Shown: positions 1 to 6,610 of the stretch, piece by piece
How positions within the stretch are numbered: position 1 is the stretch's first letter
Layout: each line of letters starts with the position of its first letter
DNA from: Sphingobacteriia bacterium
GTDB taxonomy: Bacteria; Bacteroidota; Bacteroidia; UBA7662
DNA length: 11,967 nucleotides
Assembly: GCA_009926245.1 (NCBI GenBank)
Contig: RFPG01000019.1
Span: 1 to 11,967, forward strand
Reading direction: 5' to 3'
Position numbers and translations under genes: made by a program
The notes under the pieces: model-generated
Seen by the model: only the letters and a program-made list of their open reading frames with translations
The model's database searches: none
What the model was told of the DNA's origin: nothing

Positions 1-48
1 TAGGGAATTTTGAGGGAAAACATCCCTACCTCCCCTCCTTTGCCCTCA

Positions 49-1767
49 TCACAAGGTGGTGGATTCCGGATCCTGCTGTTGCAAATCGTGCATGCGACGA
101 TAAAGGCTGCAACTTTGAAGCAATTGGGCATGGGTTCCTTGCCCGATAACTCGTCCGGCATCCAAAACATAAATGCAATCTGCCAAGACCAAAGGCTTAA
201 TTTTTAAAGAGATAAGGATGATCCCGCGGTCTCCTTTGGCGCTCAGGATTTTTTGCATCAGCGAGTCCTCGGTGCCACTGTCCAAAGCCGAAAGGGCGTC
301 GTCCAAAACCATCCAACGAGGTTGCCGTAACCAGGCCCTGGCCAGCGCCAATCGTTGTTTTTGTCCTCCCGATAATTGAACCCCTCGTTCCCCGATGCCG
401 GTTTGGAGGCCTTCGGGCAGGTTTGCCGCCCATTCACCCAATTCAACCAGGTTCAGCACCTCCATACAAGTCGCGTCATCGGCATTGGGAGCACCCAATC
501 GGAGATTGGCCCCCAATGTATCGTTCAAAAAAGCTTGTTCTTGGGGAACCCAGGCCACATGACCGTGCAGGCTTCCTTCATTCCAATCGCTCAAGGGGAC
601 CCCTCCCAGTTCCAGACTTCCCTGTATCAGAGGGAGTCGACCCGTCAAGAGTTTCCAAAAAGTACTTTTTCCACTGCCAACCGTTCCCGTTAGACCGATG
701 AACTGGCCTGGTTTGGCATCAAATTCGGGCATTTCCAAAACAAATCCATCGCGATAACCGGCCTTGATCTGACGGATTTTCCAATCAGGTACCAGGTCGG
801 ACGAATAGCCATCCAATCGATGGGGTCTGGCTTCCCAAGACAAGATGGGTTCCAATCGGGCTTGGGCCGCTTTGGCTTGTTGAAAGATCGAAGCAACCCA
901 GCCCAACGAGGTGACCGGCCAGGTGAGCATGTTGATGTACAAGATGAACTCGGCCAGGTTGCCCAAGCTGACCTGACCTTGGGCCATTAAATGCCCCCCC
1001 ATCCACACCGTGATCAGGGTACTTAGACCTACCAGGGTGGTGGCCAAGGGAAAGAACAAGGCATCGGCTTTGGCAAAGGCCATGTTCTTGGACCGGTATT
1101 CCTCCAAGTCCTGTCCAAAGCGACGGATGAACGCCGGTTCCGCCGAAAAAGCCTGCAGGAGTTTCATGCTCGCCAAACTCTCTTGGACAAAGGCAGTCAT
1201 CTTGCCCAAATGGGCCTGCACCTTGGCGGAACGTCCCAAAATTTTGAGGTTGAGTAGATAGATTCCCAAAACCAAAAAAGGCATGGGGGTTAAAACCCAA
1301 AAAGTCAGGACCGGACTTACCGAAATCATCACCCCGATTACCATCAGGAACATGACCAAGAGGTTGAGGCTGTACATCAAGCCCGGTCCGATAAACATCC
1401 GGATTTTGCCCACGTCTTCAGTCAAGCGGGATGTCAGGTCTCCAACCTCAAAACCTTCGACCGCCTGAGGTTTGGCCGCCAGAATACGGGCAAAAAGGGT
1501 TTCTTTGAGACGCTGTTCGCAGATCCTGGACATCACAATGAGGGTTTGTCGCATCCAATACATAAAGGCTCCTCTAGCCAACGTTGCGCCCAACAGGCCC
1601 AAGAGCAAGGGGGTCAGCGGCTGGGACCCGGGTTGGGACACAGCATCCATGAGGTGTCGAATGATGCGTGGTGGGATCACCCCAAAAACATTGGTCAACA
1701 CCAGGCATAGCAAACCTGGAATCCACAGCCGCTCCTGACCGCGCAAGGATTGGAGGAGGGCAACCAT
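49..1767 (-). CDS. ABC exporter half-transporter (fused membrane and ATPase domains), degenerate ATPase site
   Basis: An inner-membrane ABC exporter subunit of the MdlA/MdlB-like type, which couples ATP hydrolysis to export of an unknown substrate. The N-terminal ~300 residues form the transmembrane domain, with hydrophobic stretches near residues 17-31, 52-70, 130-175 and 240-258. The ATPase domain carries Walker A GTVGSGKST (361-369), Q-loop Gln409, signature LSGGQ (465-469) and Walker B MVLDD ending at Asp490. Two catalytic positions deviate: the usual Glu after Walker B is Asp490, and the switch His (normally in SHR) is Leu521 in ISLK. I chose the ATG at 1767 (572 aa) over 1794 (581 aa) because it fits the family's usual N-terminus and because a TATTTTG element at 1781-1787 lies between the two. 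It is divergent from the leucine dehydrogenase operon. No partner half-transporter is visible. The family call is firm; substrate and start are not. Confidence 0.9.
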   Translation of the reverse strand: MVALLQSLRGQERLWIPGLLCLVLTNVFGVIPPRIIRHLMDAVSQPGSQPLTPLLLGLLGATLARGAFMYWMRQTLIVMSRICEQRLKETLFARILAAKPQAVEGFEVGDLTSRLTEDVGKIRMFIGPGLMYSLNLLVMFLMVIGVMISVSPVLTFWVLTPMPFLVLGIYLLNLKILGRSAKVQAHLGKMTAFVQESLASMKLLQAFSAEPAFIRRFGQDLEEYRSKNMAFAKADALFFPLATTLVGLSTLITVWMGGHLMAQGQVSLGNLAEFILYINMLTWPVTSLGWVASIFQQAKAAQARLEPILSWEARPHRLDGYSSDLVPDWKIRQIKAGYRDGFVLEMPEFDAKPGQFIGLTGTVGSGKSTFWKLLTGRLPLIQGSLELGGVPLSDWNEGSLHGHVAWVPQEQAFLNDTLGANLRLGAPNADDATCMEVLNLVELGEWAANLPEGLQTGIGERGVQLSGGQKQRLALARAWLRQPRWMVLDDALSALDSGTEDSLMQKILSAKGDRGIILISLKIKPLVLADCIYVLDAGRVIGQGTHAQLLQSCSLYRRMHDLQQQDPESTTL

Positions 1768-1794
1768 GGATTTCACACCGCAAAATAAAGGCAT

Positions 1795-1821
1795 TTTGGG
1801 CTGGCCTTTGGGTTATTTTTG
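1795..1821 (+). promoter_or_regulatory. Candidate Bacteroidota-type promoter for the ldh-nusB-yajC-coaE operon
   Basis: A perfect TAnnTTTG element (TATTTTTG, 1814-1821) lies 19 bases before the chosen dehydrogenase start, with TTTG at 1795-1798 separated from it by 15 bases. TAnnTTTG is the known -7 element of Bacteroidota primary sigma factors. The usual -33 TTTG sits about 19-21 bases upstream, so this spacing is short and the -33 assignment is uncertain. Confidence 0.4.
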
Positions 1822-1840
1822 CCGCATCAATCCCCTACCC

Positions 1841-2944
1841 ATGCCGGAAACCCTCGACACCCTCTCCATGACCGGGCCCATGTCCACCATGCAGCGCATG
1901 GGTCACGAACAGCTTGTTTACTGCCACGACGAGTCTTCCGGGCTCCGGGCCATCATTGGCATCCATTCTACGGTCTTGGGACCCGCATTGGGGGGGACCC
2001 GCATGTGGAATTATGCCAGCGAAGACCAAGCGGTGATGGATGTACTACGGCTATCCCAGGGAATGACGTACAAGGCATCGGTCGCTGGTTTGGATTTAGG
2101 CGGCGGAAAAGCCGTCATCCTTGGGGATGCCCGTCAACATAAATCCGAGGCTTTGTTCAAGGCCTATGGACGTTTTGTCAACTCCCTCTCCGGCAAGTAC
2201 ATTACCGCCGAAGATGTCGGTACCTCCAAATCCGATATGGAATGGATCGCTTCCGAAACAAAGCACGTGAGTGGATTGCCCGAAAGTATGGGCGGTAGCG
2301 GGGATCCATCCCCGGTGACAGCCTACGGCGTGTACATGGGGATGAAAGCCGGTGCCCGAGTAGCGCTAGGGAATGATTCCTTGGAAGGCCGCAAAATTCT
2401 GGTTCAAGGAGTGGGAAATGTTGGTACCTACCTGGTAGAGCACCTCGTTACCGAAGGCGCCCAAGTGTGGATATCCGACGTGTACCAGCCATCCATCCAA
2501 AAGCTGTTGAGTCGTTTCCCTCAACTTCAAGTTTGTCCAGCTGATCAGGTCGCATCGGCCGATGTCGATATTTACGCGCCCTGCGCTTTGGGTGCAACTC
2601 TCAATGCCCAAAGCATTGCTGAACTCCGTTGTGCCTTGGTAGCAGGTGGCGCCAACAATCAATTGGCTACCGACGAGGATATGCAGCGCTTGATGGACCG
2701 TAGTATTGCGTATGCGCCTGATTTTGTGATTAATGCAGGTGGACTCATCAATGTTTATGCCGAAATCAAGCGTTTGGATCGGGAATGGGCCCTCCAAAAA
2801 ACCCGCGGGATTTACGACCAAACCTTGGCCATCTTTGAGCAAGCCGCCCAAAACAGGGTCAGCACCAACGAAGCGGCGGTCCGTTTAGCCCATCAACGCT
2901 TGACCCAGGTTGCCCATGATCAACAGGCATCATCTTCGCGTTAA
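1841..2944 (+). CDS. ldh: Leucine (branched-chain amino acid) dehydrogenase
   Basis: A cytoplasmic NAD-dependent dehydrogenase of the Glu/Leu/Phe/Val family. It oxidatively deaminates leucine, valine or isoleucine to the 2-oxo acid and ammonia, the first step of their catabolism and a source of branched fatty-acid primers. Residues 21-160 form the substrate domain, with GPALGGTRMW at 47-56, Lys78 and catalytic-type Lys90 in GGGK, and Asp125 in TAEDVGT. The Rossmann domain has GVGNVG (190-195), followed by APCALGA and AGGANNQL near 246-274. The protein is 367 aa from this ATG, a normal family length. An in-frame ATG at 1766 would add 25 residues but would overlap the divergent ABC gene and leave no promoter space. 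The end overlaps the nusB start by 29 bases. Strong resemblance to Bacteroidota leucine dehydrogenases; the exact substrate preference is inferred. Confidence 0.93.
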   Translation: MPETLDTLSMTGPMSTMQRMGHEQLVYCHDESSGLRAIIGIHSTVLGPALGGTRMWNYASEDQAVMDVLRLSQGMTYKASVAGLDLGGGKAVILGDARQHKSEALFKAYGRFVNSLSGKYITAEDVGTSKSDMEWIASETKHVSGLPESMGGSGDPSPVTAYGVYMGMKAGARVALGNDSLEGRKILVQGVGNVGTYLVEHLVTEGAQVWISDVYQPSIQKLLSRFPQLQVCPADQVASADVDIYAPCALGATLNAQSIAELRCALVAGGANNQLATDEDMQRLMDRSIAYAPDFVINAGGLINVYAEIKRLDREWALQKTRGIYDQTLAIFEQAAQNRVSTNEAAVRLAHQRLTQVAHDQQASSSR

Positions 2945-3851
2945 GTTGCTGCAATGGCTTTTTGCCAGCAGACAACAAAACCAGGAAGACTATAGGGAAG
3001 TCGCCAAGCAGTTCAAAGCATCGGCCTCCACCAGCATGCGTTCCTATGTTATGGCCTTTCGTTTGCTGGATGCCTTGATTTTCTACGCAGGAATTCGTCT
3101 CGAAGAGCGTCAGGGTCGTCACCTCCAAGAAAACCGTGATCCAGGTCCGGCCCATGCCTTGGCAGGCAACCCCTTGGCTCCACTCCTTGAAAAAGACCCA
3201 TCCTATGCGGTGGCCTTGAAATCAACGGGCATCGAAAACATGGAGATATCGACCGACATGCTTCGAGCCATGTTTGATTCGGTCGCCGAAGGAACCTGCA
3301 CCGCCTCCAAGAACCTATCCCTGGATACCCTCGATGGATTGAAGGTGTTTTTTGATAAGTGCATTTGTTCCGGGGATTGGTACCCCTCCTGGCAACAGGA
3401 ACACAATCTTTATTGGGACAGTGATCGCTATCTCATTGATCGTCAGGTTCTCCAAACCTTGGATTCGATGAAGTTGGGTTCGCCTTTTCCCGATACCAAA
3501 GCCATGTTACAGACCTGGCAAAGCGAAGACACCATGATTCAAACGCTGCTCGAGTCGTTGTTGGGAAATCCATCCGTCCACTTGGAACGCATCGAAAAAC
3601 ATGCCGGTCAATGGGATCCTGACCGCCTGGCCCGTATGGATTTGCTCCTCCTGCAGATGGCCTGCACCGAATGGCTTTTACTACCGGATGTACCTGTTAA
3701 AGTAACAATGAACGAGTACATTGAATTGGCCAAAACCTTTTCGACGCCTCAGTCTTCTTCCTTTATCAACGGCCTTTTGGACAAGATCAAAGCCGACCTC
3801 CTTCGGGAAGGTTTGATTCAAAAAACCGGTCGTGGCCTCGTCGAATCTTAA
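2916..3851 (+). CDS. nusB: Transcription antitermination factor NusB, long Bacteroidota form
   Basis: NusB binds boxA RNA together with NusE (ribosomal protein S10) and promotes processive transcription of rRNA operons. The canonical core is at the C-terminus, about residues 205-295. It has the spaced pattern DRLARMDLLLLQMACTEW (236-253), then VPVKVTMNEYIELAKTF (259-275) and FINGLLDKI (283-291), matching the P-x-K-V-x-x-N-E and F-x-N-G-x-L-D signatures. The first ~17 residues (MINRHHLRVKLLQWLF) resemble the opening helix of ordinary NusB, so residues ~20-170 look like a large insertion. At 311 aa it is more than twice the length of E. coli NusB but normal for Bacteroidota. The ATG at 2916 is preferred over a TTG two codons upstream. 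It is translationally linked to ldh by overlap and lies 12 bases before the next gene. Confidence 0.92.
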   Translation: MINRHHLRVKLLQWLFASRQQNQEDYREVAKQFKASASTSMRSYVMAFRLLDALIFYAGIRLEERQGRHLQENRDPGPAHALAGNPLAPLLEKDPSYAVALKSTGIENMEISTDMLRAMFDSVAEGTCTASKNLSLDTLDGLKVFFDKCICSGDWYPSWQQEHNLYWDSDRYLIDRQVLQTLDSMKLGSPFPDTKAMLQTWQSEDTMIQTLLESLLGNPSVHLERIEKHAGQWDPDRLARMDLLLLQMACTEWLLLPDVPVKVTMNEYIELAKTFSTPQSSSFINGLLDKIKADLLREGLIQKTGRGLVES

Positions 3852-3863
3852 TTTCATTCCACT

Positions 3864-4349
3864 ATGTCCTTCAAAAATTTGATGTTGCGTGCATCCTATG
3901 GGATGGCCTGCCTCGCTTGCTTGACCGGGATTTTCCTCATCACCGCCTGTCGTTCGGAATCGGATTCTCCAAACTTGGATGCCGATTCGGTTGAACTTCC
4001 CATCTCCGCAGATGGCCAAAACAAAACCGATCGTTTACCAAAAATGGTTTTTGACAAAGAACTCCATGATTTTGGAATCATCAAGGCCGGCGAAAAGGTG
4101 TCATATTCGTTTCGATTTGTCAACCGAGGGGGCGGTGATTTAATTATTCAAAGCGCCAGCGGGTCTTGCGGTTGCACTGTGCCTGATTTCCCCAAAGAAC
4201 CGATCCCCCCTGGCCGCGAAGGGTACATTCGAGTCATGTTCAACTCCGAGGGCAAAAGCGGCATTCAGGAAAAACAAGTCACCGTCTTGGCCAATACCCT
4301 ACCGAATACCATCACCGTACGGGTGAAGGCCGAAATCGTTCAACCTTAA
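3864..4349 (+). CDS. DUF1573-containing lipoprotein
   Basis: A secreted lipoprotein of unknown molecular function. The N-terminus has a basic start, a hydrophobic stretch (about 12-27) and a lipobox I-T-A-C giving acylated Cys29. A linker rich in Ser, Asp and Glu (30-58) follows. The DUF1573 immunoglobulin-like domain covers ~62-160, with HDFGIIKAGEKVSYSF (68-83), VNRGGGDLIIQ (86-96) and SCGCTVP (101-107), the typical C-G-C motif at Cys102/Cys104. Length 161 aa is typical. Arg at +2 after the Cys does not suggest the Asp-type inner-membrane retention signal known from Enterobacteria, so outer-membrane placement is plausible but inferred. It lies between nusB (12-base gap) and yajC (20-base gap), a conserved Bacteroidota position. 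No Shine-Dalgarno sequence is seen. Confidence 0.9.
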   Translation: MSFKNLMLRASYGMACLACLTGIFLITACRSESDSPNLDADSVELPISADGQNKTDRLPKMVFDKELHDFGIIKAGEKVSYSFRFVNRGGGDLIIQSASGSCGCTVPDFPKEPIPPGREGYIRVMFNSEGKSGIQEKQVTVLANTLPNTITVRVKAEIVQP

Positions 4350-4369
4350 TTCAAATTAAATTAATTGTT

Positions 4370-4711
4370 ATGAATAATCTACATGTTTTGCTAGCCATGG
4401 CCCCACCCCCTTCCGGTTCTGGACCCCAGAATCCCTGGATTAGTTTGTTGCCATGGGTTTTGATTTTTATCGTCTTTTATTTTTTTATGATTCGGCCTCA
4501 ATCGGTGAAAGCCAAAGAGGAACGTAAATTCAGGGATCAATTGGCCAAGGGAGATCGTGTGGTCACCGTAGGCGGGATGCACGGCAAAGTGGTGGAGGTT
4601 TCGACGGAATGGGTTTTGTTGGAAAGTGAATCGCAGGCCCGTTTCAAAGTGGAACGTTCGGCCATCTCCAAAGACAGCACCTTGCATTCGTATCCTCCGG
4701 CATCCAAGTGA
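4370..4711 (+). CDS. yajC: Preprotein translocase accessory subunit YajC
   Basis: A small single-span inner-membrane protein of the Sec holotranslocon that associates with SecDF. It has a short Pro/Gly-rich N-terminal segment (11-22) and one transmembrane helix (about 23-41, very rich in Phe and Ile) followed by the diagnostic IRPQ (41-44). The cytoplasmic basic region KAKEERKFRDQLAKGDRVVTVGGMHG follows (start 47; key residues K60-G61-D62-R63-V64 and G68-G69-M70). The C-terminal beta-rich part includes VLLE and FKVE. Length 113 aa is typical. The start is preceded by an A/T-only run (about 4354-4369) with no Shine-Dalgarno sequence, as in many Bacteroidota genes. The stop codon overlaps the coaE start as GTGA. 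SecD and SecF are not in the window. Confidence 0.95.
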   Translation: MNNLHVLLAMAPPPSGSGPQNPWISLLPWVLIFIVFYFFMIRPQSVKAKEERKFRDQLAKGDRVVTVGGMHGKVVEVSTEWVLLESESQARFKVERSAISKDSTLHSYPPASK

Positions 4712-5304
4712 GCCAACGGATTGGGCTGACCGGTTGCATGGGCTCCGGCAAAACGACCGTGGCGGGTCTTTTTGCTCAACTGGGTATCCCTGTTTACGAT
4801 GCAGACAATCGAGCCAAAATCCTGATGGTTCAGGATTCCGACTTGCGTGAAAATATCATGTCCTTGTTGGGTCCCACAGCCTATCGACCGGATGGTAGCT
4901 TGAACCGGGAAGCGATGGCATCCATCGTTTTCAAAGACGCTGAACTTCTTCAAAAACTCAATGCATTGGTACATCCCGCGGTGGCCCGTGATTCTTTGTT
5001 GTGGTCCGAACAACAATCAACCCCGTACAGCATTCACGAAGCAGCCCTGTTAATTCAGAGTGGATCAGCTCAGGGAATGCGTGCTGTTATATTGGTACAG
5101 GCTCCTTTGCAAATGCGCATGGAACGGGTCCGCCACCGAAATGGATGGACCGACGAGCAAATCATGGATCGTCTACGCAACCAATGGCCCGAAGAAGAAT
5201 TAATCCCGTATTGCCGCTATCGCATTGTCAACGATGGAACCCAGTCCCTCTTGCTTCAGGTCCTGGATATTCACCGGGCAATTCTTAGAGATTTGGGGAA
5301 ATAA
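4708..5304 (+). CDS. coaE: Dephospho-CoA kinase
   Basis: Catalyses the last step of coenzyme A synthesis, ATP-dependent phosphorylation of the 3'-hydroxyl of dephospho-CoA's ribose, in the cytoplasm. Features seen: the P-loop GCMGSGKT (9-16), the D-A-D segment at 31-33 that is typical of the family, LVHP (87-90) near the substrate site, a lid-like RVRHRNG segment (140-146), R-x-x-Q (156-159) and IVNDG (173-177) near the C-terminus. Length 198 aa is normal. The start is a GTG overlapping the yajC stop codon, which fixes the start by coupling and places the P-loop at the usual distance from the N-terminus. It is the last gene of the plus-strand operon. Its final 34 bases overlap the end of the convergent rsmF gene on the other strand, and no terminator is visible. 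Confidence 0.94.
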   Translation: MSQRIGLTGCMGSGKTTVAGLFAQLGIPVYDADNRAKILMVQDSDLRENIMSLLGPTAYRPDGSLNREAMASIVFKDAELLQKLNALVHPAVARDSLLWSEQQSTPYSIHEAALLIQSGSAQGMRAVILVQAPLQMRMERVRHRNGWTDEQIMDRLRNQWPEEELIPYCRYRIVNDGTQSLLLQVLDIHRAILRDLGK

Positions 5305-6596
5305 TTACGGACGCGGGTACCCTCCCGGTGCATCCACCCCAGCCCCAAACCTTGGTAGGTCATTAGGTTCCATCCGTTTCGGAGTTCACCTAAGGCGAGG
5401 TTCTGGCCCTGGCAGTACCAGGTAGCGAGGGTTGGGTCCAAGTCCACCACCGGGCAACCATCTTCGAGGCTCCAAGGTCCCGTACGTGGATATCGACCGT
5501 GCTTTTTGCCGTAGGCCATGGCCAAATGAGGACTCGGAAATCCGGTAGGAACCGACGAAAGACCGCCTTTGAATAAACGAACATGTTTTTTTAATCCTTC
5601 GGCAAGGCTATGCAGATCGGTGGGTCTCCCAAAAGCGGGGCTGTGTTCCGATTCCGATTCAAGTGGTTTGCGCAAGACGGAGCAAAAAAATCCTTCGCCC
5701 TGGGTCCGACCGGGCAGCGACCACCACGCCCCATGTTGGGGATCCCAACGCTGGTCCAATTCCGAAGCGTGAACCCAGCCCCATTCTTCGGGTAGGCTCC
5801 ACTGGGCAGGTTGCAAACGACCGGAACGAATCCATGGCAGAAGTTGACCGGTATTTTCTTCTTGGCCAAAAGTGCAAGTTGAATAAATCATCCACCCTCC
5901 AGGACGCAAGGCGCGATAGAGGCTCTCAAGAATCTCGGCTTGCAGCGTTACGAGGGATGTGCATTTGGAAAGCGACCAGTCTTTGGCGGCCTCGCGATGT
6001 TTGCGGAACATCCCTTCCCCACTGCAGGGCATATCCACTAGAATTCCATCAAAAAAGGATGGGAGACCTCTCCAGTTTTGAGCTGGGTTCTGTACCAAAA
6101 GGACACGATCGCTGCCGCTGCGTGCAACGGTGGCCTCGAGCAAGGGCAAGCGATGTTCCATGGGCTCGGAAGCAACCAACAGGCCATCCTCCGGCAAAAT
6201 GTCCAAGAGCGTGAGGGTTTTGCCACCCGGTGCGGCACAAGCATCCAAGAGCATTCCCATGGGGGCTCCTTCGGCCTGGAGGCGATTGAGGAGGTAATGA
6301 ACCAGAAGGCCGGCAGCCTCCTGCACATACCAAGCCCCGGCTTGGTAACCGGGATAGGCATGAATCGGGCGATTTTTTTCGGAGGGATTCCTTTTGAAGT
6401 AGGTACTCTCTGGGTGCCAAAGAACCTGCTCACCGGGAACATAGCCTTCTATTTCATCGGGTGGAAATCCCTGCAAACAACGCAGGGTTCGATCCGTCAC
6501 CGCTTCGTTGCACAGACAATGGAGCAAAGCATCGGCATGTTGAGGGTATTCGTTGGTGACTCGACGAATAAAATCGCCCGGAAGCCACGCATTCAT
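5271..6596 (-). CDS. rsmF: RsmF/YebU-like rRNA cytosine-C5 methyltransferase
   Basis: An S-adenosylmethionine-dependent m5C RNA methyltransferase of the NOL1/NOP2/Sun family, most like E. coli RsmF, which modifies C1407 of 16S rRNA. SAM-binding motif I is DACAAPGGKT (118-127). Motif IV is DMPCSGEGMF with Cys191, and motif VI is YSTCTF with the nucleophile-type Cys241. The C-terminal third is an RNA-binding PUA-like region ending in GWNLMTYQGLGLGW (408-421) and RVRNYFP (428-434). Length 441 aa fits the shorter Bacteroidota form. The start at 6596 lies 14 bases after the TPR gene's stop, and the only purine-rich AGGGAGGA ends directly against the ATG. It is third in the gyrA-TPR-rsmF operon and overlaps coaE tail to tail. 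The family is certain; the exact rRNA target is inferred. Confidence 0.92.
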   Translation of the reverse strand: MNAWLPGDFIRRVTNEYPQHADALLHCLCNEAVTDRTLRCLQGFPPDEIEGYVPGEQVLWHPESTYFKRNPSEKNRPIHAYPGYQAGAWYVQEAAGLLVHYLLNRLQAEGAPMGMLLDACAAPGGKTLTLLDILPEDGLLVASEPMEHRLPLLEATVARSGSDRVLLVQNPAQNWRGLPSFFDGILVDMPCSGEGMFRKHREAAKDWSLSKCTSLVTLQAEILESLYRALRPGGWMIYSTCTFGQEENTGQLLPWIRSGRLQPAQWSLPEEWGWVHASELDQRWDPQHGAWWSLPGRTQGEGFFCSVLRKPLESESEHSPAFGRPTDLHSLAEGLKKHVRLFKGGLSSVPTGFPSPHLAMAYGKKHGRYPRTGPWSLEDGCPVVDLDPTLATWYCQGQNLALGELRNGWNLMTYQGLGLGWMHREGTRVRNYFPKSLRIAR

Positions 6597-6610
6597 TCCT
6601 CCCTACCGAA

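Noticed and set aside
1..48. Short inverted repeat AGGGA...TCCCT (13-27) after the ABC transporter as a terminator
   Set aside because: The stem is only five base pairs and is not followed by a T-run in the minus-strand direction. The region is also too close to the window edge to judge.
1766..1840. In-frame 25-residue N-terminal extension of leucine dehydrogenase from the ATG at 1766
   Set aside because: It would overlap the start of the divergent ABC gene and cover the promoter element at 1814-1821. Family members begin near the 1841 start.
2366..2851. Minus-strand open frame of 161 codons opposite leucine dehydrogenase
   Set aside because: It is a shadow of a well-conserved gene on the other strand with no recognisable domain or start context.
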